Source: Salininema proteolyticum
Lineage (GTDB): Bacteria; Actinomycetota; Actinomycetes; Mycobacteriales; Micromonosporaceae
DNA: 64,000 nucleotides
Assembly (NCBI RefSeq): GCF_042685645.1
Contig: NZ_JBHUNX010000001.1
Span: forward strand, 1,240,001-1,304,000
Direction of reading: 5' to 3'
Within the stretch, counting starts at the first letter, position 1. Each line of letters begins with the position of its first letter. Below the pieces are notes generated by a model, which did no database searches, was not told where the DNA came from, and saw only the letters and a list, made by a program, of their open reading frames with translations. The position numbers and the translations under genes were made by a program. Positions 35,281-44,260 of this stretch are shown here, one piece after another.

Positions 35281-36654
35281 ATGATCCACAGCGAACTGAA
35301 CCGCTTCCTCGAGCAGGCCGCCGAGGAGTTCCGCATCCCCGGTTCCGCCGTCGCCGTCTGGCACGCAGGCAGCGAGACGTACGCGAGCAGCGGTGTCACG
35401 GGAGTCGAGAACCCGCTCGCCGTCGACTCCGGGACCCTCTTCCAACTCGGGTCCATCACCAAGACCTACACCGCCACCGCACTCCTGCGCCTGGTCGAGG
35501 ACGGCCGTGTCGACCTCGACGCGCCGGTGGTCCGCTACGTCCCCGAACTGCGCCTCAAGGACGAGGGCGCCCGCGAGAAGATCACCCCGCGCCGGCTGCT
35601 CAACCACACCGCGGGCCTCGACTGGAACCTCCTGACCCACACCGGGGACGGCGACGACGCTCTGGAGAGACTCGTGCGCTCCATGGGGGAGCTCGACATG
35701 ATCGGGGAGCCGGGGGAGCGCGCCTCCTACAGCCAGATCGGCTTCAACCTGATCGGACGGATCATCGAGAACGCCACCGGATCGACGTACGAAGAGGCCG
35801 TCTCCGAGCTCGTCCTGGATCCGCTCTCCCTCGACCGCACCTTCTTCGAGCCGAGCACCGTGATGACCCACCGCTTCTCCCAGAGCCACAATCCCGACGA
35901 GGGGGGAGAGCCCGCGGTCGTGCGGCCCTGGGCGCTGCCCCGGAACAACCGCCCGGGCGGAGGGCTGGTCTCCTCCGTCGAAGACCAACTCAAGTGGGCC
36001 CGTTTCCAACTGGGCGACGGTACGGCCCCCGACGGGACGCGGTTGCTGACGGCCGCGACGATGCGGCTCATGCAGGGGCCCACCGTCGAACTGCGGGCCA
36101 GCGCGCTGGGCGACGCGATCGGAATGCCGTGGTTCGTCCGCGATATCGACGGAGTCCGCTCGTTCGGCCACGCCGGCTCCTCCGACGGTCAGTACGGGGA
36201 CCTGCTCATCGTTCCGGAGCACGACTTCGCCGTCGTGTCGGTGGCCAACGCCAATCCCGGCGGGCTCCCCTTCAACCGGGCCGTCGTCCGTTGGACCCTC
36301 GAGCGATTCCTCGGCGTCGTCGACCGCGACCCCGAGCCCTTGCCGTACGACGCGGACCGCATGGCCGACTTCCTGGGCGAGTATGAGAACGACGCGTTCC
36401 ACGTGGTCATCGCCGAAGCCGGCCGGAAGGCGACGATGGAGGTCGTCCTCAAACCGGAGATGCGCGAGGCCATGGGAGCCGAGGTCCCCGACTACGAGCC
36501 CTTCTCACTGGGCCTGCTCGACCGGCCCGGCGACGAGTACCTGCTCACCGACGGCGCGTTCGAAGGGCAGCGCGGCTTCTTCACGCGCGGCGAGGACGGC
36601 TCCGTCACCGGCGTGGACCTGGCCGGACGGCTCTTCCCGCGGGTGCGTGGGTGA
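35281..36654 (+). CDS. serine hydrolase of the beta-lactamase/DD-peptidase fold (class C-like)
   Basis: A 457-residue cytoplasmic or non-classically exported protein with no signal peptide. The SxxK nucleophile motif is GSITKTYTA near residue 58. The second motif is YSQIG (Tyr present, Asn replaced by Gln) near 150, and HAGSSDG near 300 corresponds to the KTG-like third motif. It is an esterase/amidase-type member rather than a clear beta-lactamase. The start has AAGGAGAAGG upstream. The last residues RLFPRVRG and the stop are encoded by the first unit of a CRISPR-like repeat array, so the native C-terminus may have been lost. Confidence 0.88.
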   Translation: MIHSELNRFLEQAAEEFRIPGSAVAVWHAGSETYASSGVTGVENPLAVDSGTLFQLGSITKTYTATALLRLVEDGRVDLDAPVVRYVPELRLKDEGAREKITPRRLLNHTAGLDWNLLTHTGDGDDALERLVRSMGELDMIGEPGERASYSQIGFNLIGRIIENATGSTYEEAVSELVLDPLSLDRTFFEPSTVMTHRFSQSHNPDEGGEPAVVRPWALPRNNRPGGGLVSSVEDQLKWARFQLGDGTAPDGTRLLTAATMRLMQGPTVELRASALGDAIGMPWFVRDIDGVRSFGHAGSSDGQYGDLLIVPEHDFAVVSVANANPGGLPFNRAVVRWTLERFLGVVDRDPEPLPYDADRMADFLGEYENDAFHVVIAEAGRKATMEVVLKPEMREAMGAEVPDYEPFSLGLLDRPGDEYLLTDGAFEGQRGFFTRGEDGSVTGVDLAGRLFPRVRG

Positions 36655-36963
36655 GTCGAACACTCGAGATAGTCCGCGACCTCGGCAAGCCGGCTCTTTC
36701 CGAGGGTGTGTGGGTGAGTTGAACCCCGAGATAGTCCGCGACCTCGGTAACCCGGCTCTTCCCGCGGGTGTGTGGGTGAAACGGCCGTCGGAAACGACAT
36801 CGCTCTCAGCCGGCAGCTTTCCCCGCGGTGCGTGGGTGAGGAATGAAGTCTTCACCGAGCGCCAGTGGGCCGCCAGCTCTCCCCGCGGGTGCGTGGGTGA
36901 GGCGCGGATGCGCTTTGCCCCGTCTCCCACGCGACGCTCTCCCCGCAGGTGCGTGGGTGAGGC
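36630..36963 (+). CRISPR. small degenerate type I-E-like CRISPR array, six repeats
   Basis: Six copies of a 28-base unit start at 36630, 36693, 36755, 36816, 36876 and 36936. Consensus begins GCTCTCCCCGCGGGTGCGTG and ends GGTGAGGC; the CCCCGC-N4-GCG core with a GTGAG end matches type I-E repeats of Actinobacteria and E. coli. Units 1-3 have T for C in the CCCC run, unit 2 has four changes and unit 4 lacks one G. Spacers are 32-35 bases, near the normal 32-33. Spacers 1 and 2 share 21 identical bases. No cas genes, leader or further repeats were found. Unit 1 contains the stop codon of the upstream hydrolase gene. Confidence 0.82.
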
Positions 36964-37054
36964 GTCGGTCCCCGTCCGCCTTCGCCGTGATTCGGGGTCC
37001 TTCCCGGGCCTTTCACGCACCGTTCGCGCCCCGTCGATCGGCGGGGCGGAGTCT

Positions 37055-37732
37055 TCAGCAATGGCGGTTGCAGTACTCGACGTGAAGGGTCGCGGGCGGA
37101 CTTCGGCGCTCGTGGAGTGCCGCCGTGCCCCTGCGTCCCATGTCGATCTCGGCGCAGCAATGGGAGCCGGGTACTTCCGCGAGGTGCGCGGGGCACTCTT
37201 CGGCGAGAGCGCGAACGCTGTCGCCTTCCAGGTCGAAGGCCCGGCGGCTGCCTATGAGGAAGAGCGTGTCGGCGGCGATGGACCACAGGAGGCGGTCTGT
37301 GAAGTCGGAGTGGAACTTCCGATGGTGCGCTTCTGCGGGGAACCGGGGGAAGGCGCCGGGCGGTAGCCGGACCGTGCGGGGGAGGGGCGATCGAAGCCGC
37401 GAGCGGACCTCCTTCCAACGGGAGACGGGGAACTGCAGGGAGTGGTGCAGCAGCACCAGGTCGAGGCGGCGTCCGCCGTACTCTTCTCCGCACGTCGCAC
37501 CGCTCGAGCGGAGAGGCAGGTGGACGAGGCTGCGCGGAGACCGGGAGGCCAGCCACCAAGCCGCGGCGAGTTCCTTGGCGGCGCCCTTGTCGATGGAGAG
37601 CTGGGCACCGAGGCGCCCCTCGTGCAGCGAGCAATGGCGAAGGCGGCGGGCGGGCCTGACCACGCGGTAACGGTCGCCGCCGAGGCGCGCATGGCCGACG
37701 AGGGTGCGCCATTTCCGTCCGTCGAGTTTCAC
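37055..37732 (-). CDS. conserved actinobacterial hypothetical protein
   Basis: A 225-residue soluble protein. It opens VKLDGRKWRTLVGHARLGGD and contains RLRHCSLHEGRL, LVLLHHSLQFP, SRWKEVRSRL, DLEGDSVRAL and SHCCAEIDMG. I recall similar sequences as uncharacterised Streptomyces proteins, but there is no known domain or function. The GTG start at 37732 has GGAAGGG six bases upstream; a longer frame from 37819 is less likely. Two cysteine pairs and conserved His residues could bind a metal, but this is speculation. It is unlikely to be a Cas protein. Confidence 0.75.
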   Translation of the reverse strand: MKLDGRKWRTLVGHARLGGDRYRVVRPARRLRHCSLHEGRLGAQLSIDKGAAKELAAAWWLASRSPRSLVHLPLRSSGATCGEEYGGRRLDLVLLHHSLQFPVSRWKEVRSRLRSPLPRTVRLPPGAFPRFPAEAHHRKFHSDFTDRLLWSIAADTLFLIGSRRAFDLEGDSVRALAEECPAHLAEVPGSHCCAEIDMGRRGTAALHERRSPPATLHVEYCNRHC

Positions 37733-38152
37733 CGATCGCCCTTCCCTCGGCCGGATACGCGCCGACGCCGTTTCGCCGGGTCGGCTTCCCGGTCTCCTCA
37801 TCCTAAGGAGGAAGGGCAAAGGCGGCTCAACACAAGGCGGAAGGCAAGGACGGTCGCTCGAAAGCCCGAGGGTGAAGTCGGCAGGAGGGCCACCCGGCGA
37901 TCGAAAGTCTTTCGGCTCGGTACGGGGCGCGAGAACCCAGTGCCCGTAGCGCGGCGGACGCCGCGCTAGAGGACCTTTGGTGCCGGTTCTTACGGCGCGG
38001 AATCCTGTTCCGCATTACCTGGGGAAAGCCTCTGGCGGTCTGGACGGCGCGGATCGTCCATCCCTTCGAACAGACTCCGCCGACTCGAAGCTTTTCGTTC
38101 CGGGACCCGGTTCCCTAGGCCCATCGGTTGACGATGGCCGCCAATGAGTGAG
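37733..38152. other. 420-base intergenic region with a perfect inverted repeat
   Basis: No convincing coding frame on either strand. TAGCGCGGCG/CGCCGCGCTA, ten-base arms with a two-base loop, lies at 37947-37968, and GCGGAA/TTCCGC lies nearby near 38000. They could be terminators for flanking transcripts, but T tracts are lacking. The rest shows no recognised signal. Confidence 0.4.
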
Positions 38153-38854
38153 TCAGCTGATGGACCCGCCGGCGGTGCCCTGGCCGCGTCGCGCGTCTCG
38201 TCCGGCGTCCGTTGAGTCGGTGGGCCGGCCGCCGTCCGAAGCCGCTCGGACGATCGCCGCAAGCCCCTCTCCCGCTAGCCGGGAGTCCATCGTGGCCACC
38301 GAGCCGTTGAGGGCCTGCCGGGGGGAGGCGGGAATATGAATGAAACCCGCGCTTATTTCGTTCGCGGGTCGGCCTTTTCGAACATTCTCCCCTTGAACAA
38401 AATGCATGAGGTGGTAGAAGAGGGAATTGCAGACGTACGTCCCAGCGGTGGTGGACGCGGCCGTCGGTACGCCGGATTCGCGGCCGGCGGTTACGCAGTC
38501 ATCGATGGGCAGCGTGGTGAAGTAGGCGGCCGGGCCGTCTTCGACGATCGGCGAGGGGCCGGGCTGCTCGCCGGCGTTGTCCGGGATGGGGGCCTGGGCG
38601 AAGTTGACCGCTACCCGCTCGATGGTCAGGGCGGCCCGGCCGGTGGCCTGTCCGCAGGCGATGACGACCGACGGGTTCCGATCCCGGATCTCCTCGAAGA
38701 GCCGGACCTGGGCATCGGCGAAGGTGACCGGCAGGAGGACGGGCTTCAGCCCGGGGATCAGCTCGGTGACGTGGGCGAGGGCGTCCCAGGCCGAGTTCGA
38801 GTCGTCCGAGCCGAAGGGTTCGAAACCGGTGAGCAGAATGCGATCGGAATTCAT
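38153..38854 (-). CDS. pcp: pyroglutamyl-peptidase I
   Basis: A 233-residue cysteine peptidase (family C15) that removes N-terminal pyroglutamate from peptides in the cytoplasm. It starts MNSDRILLTGFEPFGSDDSN (FEPFG motif). The catalytic triad is visible: Glu in ALTIERVAVN, Cys in GTYVCNSLFYHLM and His in GFIHIPASP. The C-terminal 20 residues are a low-complexity extension (GRDARRGQGTAGGSIS). Confidence 0.93.
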   Translation of the reverse strand: MNSDRILLTGFEPFGSDDSNSAWDALAHVTELIPGLKPVLLPVTFADAQVRLFEEIRDRNPSVVIACGQATGRAALTIERVAVNFAQAPIPDNAGEQPGPSPIVEDGPAAYFTTLPIDDCVTAGRESGVPTAASTTAGTYVCNSLFYHLMHFVQGENVRKGRPANEISAGFIHIPASPRQALNGSVATMDSRLAGEGLAAIVRAASDGGRPTDSTDAGRDARRGQGTAGGSIS

Positions 38855-38907
38855 GCCGCCATCTTAACGGGGTGGACGGGCCGCGGCCCGGGCCGACGGG
38901 ATAGTCT

Positions 38908-38937
38908 CTGGTGCTGGTGCTGGTGCTGGTGCTGGTG
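38908..38937. repeat. (CTGGTG)5 microsatellite
   Basis: Five perfect copies of CTGGTG in the spacer upstream of pcp, followed by imperfect copies (CCGGCA, CTGGTGCCGGTG). It lies 54 bases from the pcp start, on the upstream side. Slippage could change the leader length. Confidence 0.85.
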
Positions 38938-39205
38938 CCGGCACTGACGCTGGTGCCGGTGCTCGGATCCGGCTCGGGACGGCGGACAGGACACGCCTCA
39001 GAGCTGTGAACACCATTCTGCCCGCGTCGGTGCTCCGGCCCCCGTCTGCGTCGGCGCCCCGGCCCCGCCAACGGCGGTGCCCACCGCACACGTCACGGCG
39101 GGTTTATCTGTTTCGGAATACACCGGTGGACGGTCTATCATGGTTCAAGCGGCGGGAACGCCCGCCGGACGAATCTTCACCGAACGCCGAGAGCGAGGGA
39201 GAACT

Positions 39206-41230
39206 GTGGCATCCGCACCTTCTCAAGTCAGCCCGCAAGTGTACGAGCCCCTTTGGGTGAGTGCGGGCACTACGTGTGCCGATGCCGTCTCCGAAGCAGG
39301 ACTGCCCACGAAGGGCAATGACGCGATCGTCGTGGTGCGCGACAGCGACGGGCAGCTCAAGGACCTCGAGTGGGCCCCCGAGGCCGACACCAAGGTCGAG
39401 CCCGTCCCGCTAAACAGCCCCGACGGCCTGAACGTCATGCGCCACTCCGCCGCGCACGTCATGGCCCAGGCGGTCCAGGAACTGCGCGAGGCCAAGCTCG
39501 GGATCGGCCCGCCGGTGACCGACGGCTTCTACTACGACTTCGACGTGGAGGAGCCGTTCACCCCCGACGACCTGAAGAAGATCGAGAAGCGCATGCTTCA
39601 GATCATCAAGCAGGGGCAGAAGTTCCGCCGCCGCGGCTACGGCTCCCAGGAGGAGGCCCGCGCGGAGCTGGCCGACGAGCCGTTCAAACTGGAGCTCATC
39701 GAGACCAAGGGCTCGGACATCGACGCCGACGAGGTCATGGAGGTCGGCGGCGGCGAACTGACCGCCTACGACAACCTCGACCCGAAGACCGGCGACGTCG
39801 TCTGGTCGGACCTGTGCCGCGGGCCGCACCTGCCGAGCACCAGGCTCATCGGAGCGGTCAAGCTCATGCGCGTGGCCGCCGCCTACTGGATGGGTTCGGA
39901 GAAGAACCCCCAGCTGCAGCGCATCTACGGCACCGCGTGGCCGTCCGTGCTGGAGCAGAAGGAGTACCTCGCCCGCCTCGCCGAGGCCGAGAAGCGCGAC
40001 CACCGTCGGCTCGGCACCCAGCTGGACCTGTTCTCCTTCCCGGAGGAGCTGGGCAGCGGCCTGCCGGTCTTCCACCCCAACGGGGGCATCATCCGCATGA
40101 TCATGGAGGACTACTCGCGCGCGAAGCACGTGGAGGCGGGCTACTCGTTCGTCAACACTCCGCACATCACCAAGAAGCACCTGTTCGAGACCTCCAAGCA
40201 CCTCGAGTGGTACGCCGAGGGCATGTTCCCCCCCATGGAGATGGAGGGGGCCGAGTACTACCTCAAGCCGATGAACTGCCCGATGCACAACCTGATCTTC
40301 GACTCCCGGGGCCGCTCGTACCGCGAGCTGCCGCTGCGGCTGTTCGAGTTCGGGTCGGTTTACCGGTACGAGAAGTCCGGCGTGGTCCACGGCCTGACCC
40401 GCGCTCGCGGGTTCACCCAGGACGACGCGCACATCTACACCACCCCCGAGGACATGGGCCGCGAGCTGGAGTCCATCCTCGAGTTCGTCCTGGACCTACT
40501 GCGGGACTACGGCCTCGACGACTTCTACCTGGAGCTGTCGACCAAGGACCCGGAGAAGTACGTGGGCGACGACGCCACGTGGGAGGAGGCCACCCAGGTG
40601 CTCGCCGACGTGGCCGCCGGAGCGGGCCTCGAGGTCGTCGACGACCCGGGCGGCGCGGCCTTCTACGGCCCGAAGATCTCCGTCCAGGCGAAGGACGCGC
40701 TGGGCCGCACCTGGCAGATGTCGACCATCCAGCTGGACTTCTTCGAGCCCGAGCTGTTCAAGCTCGAGTACGTCGCCAAGGACGGGACGCGCAAGCGCCC
40801 GGTCATGATCCACCGCGCCCTGTTCGGCTCCATCGAACGCTTCTTCGGCGTCCTCACCGAGCACTACGGCGGCGCCTTCCCGGCCTGGCTCGCCCCGGTG
40901 CAGGTCATGGGCATCCCGGTGCGCGACGAGAACGTCGGCTACCTGGAGGACTTCGTCGCTCAGCTCAAGGTCAGCGGCGTCCGCGCCGAGGTCGACATGT
41001 CCGACGACCGCATGCAGAAGAAGGTGCGCAACGCCCAGCTGCAGAAGGTCCCGTTCATGGTGATCGTGGGCGATGAGGACGAGAACGCCGGCACCGTGTC
41101 GTTCCGCTACCGGGACGGCTCGACCTGGAACGGCGTGCCGATCCCCGAGGCGGTCGAGCACATCGTGGAGGTCGTGGAGACCCGGCAGAACCACGGTCCG
41201 AGCGCCGAGGTGGAGTCCTCCGAGGACTGA
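39206..41230 (+). CDS. thrS: threonyl-tRNA synthetase
   Basis: A 674-residue class II synthetase. The N-terminal TGS domain (about 1-70) is followed by the editing domain with HSAAHVMAQA and CRGPHLPSTRLI. The catalytic core has MNCPMHNLIF (zinc Cys), RYEKSGVVHGLTRARGF (motif 2) and IHRALFGSIERFFG (motif 3 region). The anticodon-binding domain is C-terminal with VMGIPVRDENVGY. The GTG at 39206 has AGGGAG five bases upstream; upstream in-frame codons are not conserved. A strong hairpin follows the gene. Confidence 0.95.
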   Translation: MASAPSQVSPQVYEPLWVSAGTTCADAVSEAGLPTKGNDAIVVVRDSDGQLKDLEWAPEADTKVEPVPLNSPDGLNVMRHSAAHVMAQAVQELREAKLGIGPPVTDGFYYDFDVEEPFTPDDLKKIEKRMLQIIKQGQKFRRRGYGSQEEARAELADEPFKLELIETKGSDIDADEVMEVGGGELTAYDNLDPKTGDVVWSDLCRGPHLPSTRLIGAVKLMRVAAAYWMGSEKNPQLQRIYGTAWPSVLEQKEYLARLAEAEKRDHRRLGTQLDLFSFPEELGSGLPVFHPNGGIIRMIMEDYSRAKHVEAGYSFVNTPHITKKHLFETSKHLEWYAEGMFPPMEMEGAEYYLKPMNCPMHNLIFDSRGRSYRELPLRLFEFGSVYRYEKSGVVHGLTRARGFTQDDAHIYTTPEDMGRELESILEFVLDLLRDYGLDDFYLELSTKDPEKYVGDDATWEEATQVLADVAAGAGLEVVDDPGGAAFYGPKISVQAKDALGRTWQMSTIQLDFFEPELFKLEYVAKDGTRKRPVMIHRALFGSIERFFGVLTEHYGGAFPAWLAPVQVMGIPVRDENVGYLEDFVAQLKVSGVRAEVDMSDDRMQKKVRNAQLQKVPFMVIVGDEDENAGTVSFRYRDGSTWNGVPIPEAVEHIVEVVETRQNHGPSAEVESSED

Positions 41231-41244
41231 CCGGAACATCTGTC

Positions 41245-41288
41245 GGGGAGGGGTGCGCACCGCATGCGGTGCGCACCCCTCCCCCTTT
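41245..41288 (+). terminator. intrinsic terminator of thrS
   Basis: A perfect 20-base inverted repeat, GGGGAGGGGTGCGCACCGCA with its complement, centred at 41264/41265 and followed by CTTTC, begins 14 bases past the thrS stop. Confidence 0.92.
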
Positions 41289-41327
41289 CATTAATAAATA
41301 TATATTTCACCTGGTAGTGTGCCCTAT

Positions 41328-41804
41328 ATGAGTGTCATTGCAGTGAGGCGGGCAGCGGCGGACGACGTCGGAAGGGTGGCCGAGCTGGTCCGCCGCCTGT
41401 TCCGAGAGGACTCCGGCGTCCGCGACGGGACGGTCGATCAGAGCTGGCCGGAACGGTTCGGTCGACGGTGGGTCAGAGGCCTGATCGGCGACGACGAGGC
41501 CTTTCTCGGCGTGGTCGAGGGCCCCGGGGGAGGAGCGTCGGGGTACCTGGCCGGCGAGGTGGGCGGTCCGACGAGCATGCGGACGGTCAGAGTGGCGACG
41601 TTGGTCAGCCTGTACGTCGATGAAACTCTACGGCGGCGGGGCGCCGCCCGCGAGCTCGTTCGCGTGTTCGGCGCCTGGGCGGAGGAGAAGGGGGCCGACC
41701 GGATCGCGGTGACGGCCTTCGCCTCCAACGAGGCGGCGCTCGCCTTCTATCGCAGCGAGGGCTTCGAACCTAGGGAGACGTCGATGGAGCGGCCGGTGGG
41801 TTGA
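41328..41804 (+). CDS. GNAT-family N-acetyltransferase
   Basis: A 158-residue acetyl-CoA-dependent transferase. Motif A is VSLYVDETLRRRGAARELV (the RRRGAA acetyl-CoA loop) and motif B is AFYRSEGFEPRE. The substrate is unknown. The start ATG 41328 is directly preceded by AT-rich DNA with a TAGTGT -10-like box about eight bases before it and no ribosome-binding site, suggesting a leaderless mRNA. It follows the thrS terminator and so is probably an independent transcript. Confidence 0.88.
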   Translation: MSVIAVRRAAADDVGRVAELVRRLFREDSGVRDGTVDQSWPERFGRRWVRGLIGDDEAFLGVVEGPGGGASGYLAGEVGGPTSMRTVRVATLVSLYVDETLRRRGAARELVRVFGAWAEEKGADRIAVTAFASNEAALAFYRSEGFEPRETSMERPVG

Positions 41805-41963
41805 AGCGTCGGTCGCCTGAGAGAACCCGGACTCACCGCCTGGAACCGCCGGGCGGCGCGATGGCGGCCCCAGTCTCCCGCCAGGAGGAGAAAGCCCGGT
41901 GAGCGGTCGGCAAGGAGCGCAAGCGGCATTGTGGTGGACCGCCCCGGAAGCTCCGGATCCCCC

Positions 41964-43532
41964 TCAAACGCCGTTCCTGTTCGAAGCGGTGTCCTGGTCG
42001 CCGTTGCGGTCGGCGCGCTGCCAGAAGCGGCGCCGCGCTGGCGGAGCGGACTTCTCGACCCCCAGGTGCCACCGGGTGAGGCGGCCTCCCTGCGACAGCG
42101 CTTCGAGCCGGTCCTCGACCGTCTCGCGCAACCTCCCGGGCGTGATGACCAGCATTTCATCGTCCACTTTAATCCGGAAGTCCGCGTTGGGGCGCGTCAG
42201 GACGCCCTCGCGGACGACGCCGACGACGGCGGTGGGCTCGGGCAGCCGCAATTCGAACAGGTGCATCCCCGACAGCTGCGAACCGGGCGGCACGGCGACG
42301 GAGAGGACCTCCCCGTCGATCGTGTCCAGCGGCGCGGCCTCCATGTCGAGATCGCGGACGTGCCGCTTCCCCGACAGGGTCAGCCGCTTGGCCACCCAGG
42401 GCAGGGTGGGGCCCTGCACGAGGGTGAAGACGACCACCAGCACGAAGACGATGTCCCACAGGTACCCCGCGCCCGACAAATGGGCTGCGGCGGGAATCGT
42501 CGCCAGCACGATGGGCACCGCCCCGCGCAGTCCCGCCCACGAGATCAGCACCTGTTCGGGAAGGCTGAACCGGAAAGGCAGCAGGCAGATGAAGACCGAC
42601 AGCGGTCTGGCCAGTAGCGTGAGGATCAGTCCCACGGCGATGCCCGGGAGGATGGCGGCCGGCAGGCTAGTCGGAGACGCGAGCAGCCCGAGCATGGTGA
42701 ACAGCCCCACCTGGGCCACCCAGCCGAACCCGACGCCGAACGACGCGGTCGCCGCCCGGTGCGGCAGCGAGGAGTTGCCCAGGATCAGCGCCGCGATGTA
42801 GGCCGCCAGGATCCCCGACGCGTTCGACACCCCCGCGAGCGCGAACGCCGACAGGCCGAGGGAGAACACCGTCAGGGGATACAGCCCCGCCACGGGGAGC
42901 GCCAGGTGCCGCACGAGCGCCGCGCCCCCGAACCCCACGGCGAATCCGATCGCCGCGCCGATGACCAGTTGCCACACGATCAGGCCGAGGACGGCCCACC
43001 CGTCGGACTGTCCGGTGGCGGCGGTGGAGGCGAAGGTGGCCACGAGGATGAACGCCGGCGCGTCGTTGAGACCCGACTCCGCCTCCAATACGCCGGAGAC
43101 CTTGCGCGGCAGTGAGACGCCCCGCAGGACGCTGAAGATCGCCGCGGCGTCCGTCGAGGCGACGACCGCCCCGAGCAGCAGCGCGATCTGCCAGTTGAAC
43201 CCCAGGACGAAGTGCGTGGCGAGAGTGGTGACCGCGACGCTGACCCCGACGCCGACGGTGGCGAGCACGGAGGCGGGCCTGAGCTGGTCGCGGATCGTGG
43301 AGAAGCGGGTGGAGAGGCCGCCGTCGATGAGGATGATCGCCAGCGCCAGGGTGCCCAGAGTCTGCGCGGCGGCCATGTCGTCGAACTCGATGCCCAGTCC
43401 GCCCTCCCCGAGCAGCAGGCCGATCCCGAGGAAGACCAGCAGGGCGGGAAGCCCCAGCCGGTGCGTGGCCCGTACGACCGCCACCGCGACCAGGGCGGTG
43501 GCGGCGGCGACGAGGATGACGAGATAGAGCAT
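41964..43532 (-). CDS. CPA1-type potassium/proton antiporter with C-terminal TrkA-C (RCK_C) domain
   Basis: About 522 residues. Twelve to thirteen hydrophobic helices span residues 1-395. Ion-site motifs include ASTDAAAIFSVL and ESGLNDAPAFILVAT (the ND pair of NhaP/CPA1 antiporters). The cytosolic tail has a TrkA-C domain with VDDEMLVITPGRLRE, typical of bacterial K+/H+ antiporters regulated by nucleotide or K+. The start is ATG 43532 (MLYLVILVAAA); a GTG at 43544 is possible. It lies convergent with the GNAT gene and divergent from the HIT gene. Confidence 0.92.
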   Translation of the reverse strand: MLYLVILVAAATALVAVAVVRATHRLGLPALLVFLGIGLLLGEGGLGIEFDDMAAAQTLGTLALAIILIDGGLSTRFSTIRDQLRPASVLATVGVGVSVAVTTLATHFVLGFNWQIALLLGAVVASTDAAAIFSVLRGVSLPRKVSGVLEAESGLNDAPAFILVATFASTAATGQSDGWAVLGLIVWQLVIGAAIGFAVGFGGAALVRHLALPVAGLYPLTVFSLGLSAFALAGVSNASGILAAYIAALILGNSSLPHRAATASFGVGFGWVAQVGLFTMLGLLASPTSLPAAILPGIAVGLILTLLARPLSVFICLLPFRFSLPEQVLISWAGLRGAVPIVLATIPAAAHLSGAGYLWDIVFVLVVVFTLVQGPTLPWVAKRLTLSGKRHVRDLDMEAAPLDTIDGEVLSVAVPPGSQLSGMHLFELRLPEPTAVVGVVREGVLTRPNADFRIKVDDEMLVITPGRLRETVEDRLEALSQGGRLTRWHLGVEKSAPPARRRFWQRADRNGDQDTASNRNGV

Positions 43533-43619
43533 GGAGAGCGACACAGGGTCATGATATCGGCCCTGTGGGCCGAGCCTCCTCCGTTCGCCGCAGGGAGACG
43601 AGTGGCATACGATCGTTCT

Positions 43620-44138
43620 ATGACAGACGACAACGGCGACGGATTCGAGCGGCTCTGGACTCCCCACAGGATGGCTTACATTAAGGGAGAAGGAAAGCCG
43701 ACCGGTCCGGGCGAGGAGGACGGCTGCCCGTTCTGCGAGATCCCGAAGGCCGACGACAAGTCCGGGCTCATCGTGGCACGGGGCGAGAAGATGTACGTCG
43801 TGCTCAACAAGTACCCCTACAACTCGGGCCACCTGATGGTGGTGCCGTTCCGGCACGTCGCCGAGTACTCCGCGATCGACCCCGCCGAGGTCGCCGAGAT
43901 GGGCGCCCTCACTCAGCGGGCGATGGAGGCGCTGCGGGCCGTCCTCGGGCCCCACGGCTTCAACATCGGCATCAACCAGGGTCAGGTGGCCGGAGCGGGC
44001 ATCGCCGCGCACCTGCACCAGCACATCGTCCCCCGCTGGGGCGGGGACTCCAACTTCATGCCGGTCATCGCCCGCACCAAGACGATTCCGGAGATGTTGG
44101 AGGACACCCGGGAGCGCCTCGCCGCCGAGTGGGGCTGA
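43620..44138 (+). CDS. HIT-family hydrolase/phosphorylase (Ap4A-type)
   Basis: A 172-residue histidine-triad protein. It has the triad HLHQHIVPRW near residue 138, preceded by GAGIAAHLH, and a CPFCEIP zinc-type motif near residue 35. The context between thrS and pgsA is that of the mycobacterial AP4A phosphorylase gene. The ATG at 43620 is preceded by TACGAT seven bases before, with no ribosome-binding site, fitting a leaderless message. Confidence 0.92.
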   Translation: MTDDNGDGFERLWTPHRMAYIKGEGKPTGPGEEDGCPFCEIPKADDKSGLIVARGEKMYVVLNKYPYNSGHLMVVPFRHVAEYSAIDPAEVAEMGALTQRAMEALRAVLGPHGFNIGINQGQVAGAGIAAHLHQHIVPRWGGDSNFMPVIARTKTIPEMLEDTRERLAAEWG

Positions 44139-44260
44139 TCCGCGCGGGTGAACGAGGTGTGTCTTCGCACGGCGTATGCGCCATACCCGGTCGCCGGGGC
44201 CTCCCAGGGAGCTAGAGTGTTCACGTACCCAGCGTCGCCTCTGCGCTAGGCAGGATACCC

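Noticed and set aside
36964..37054. Seventh CRISPR repeat near 36996
   Set aside because: The sequence there (CCTTCCCGGGCC) keeps too little of the repeat to count.
37055..37732. cas-related gene next to the CRISPR array
   Set aside because: No Cas motif is present, and the protein resembles an unrelated conserved actinobacterial hypothetical family.
38881..39205. T-box riboswitch before thrS
   Set aside because: No T-box sequence or antiterminator could be found; actinobacterial thrS usually lacks one.
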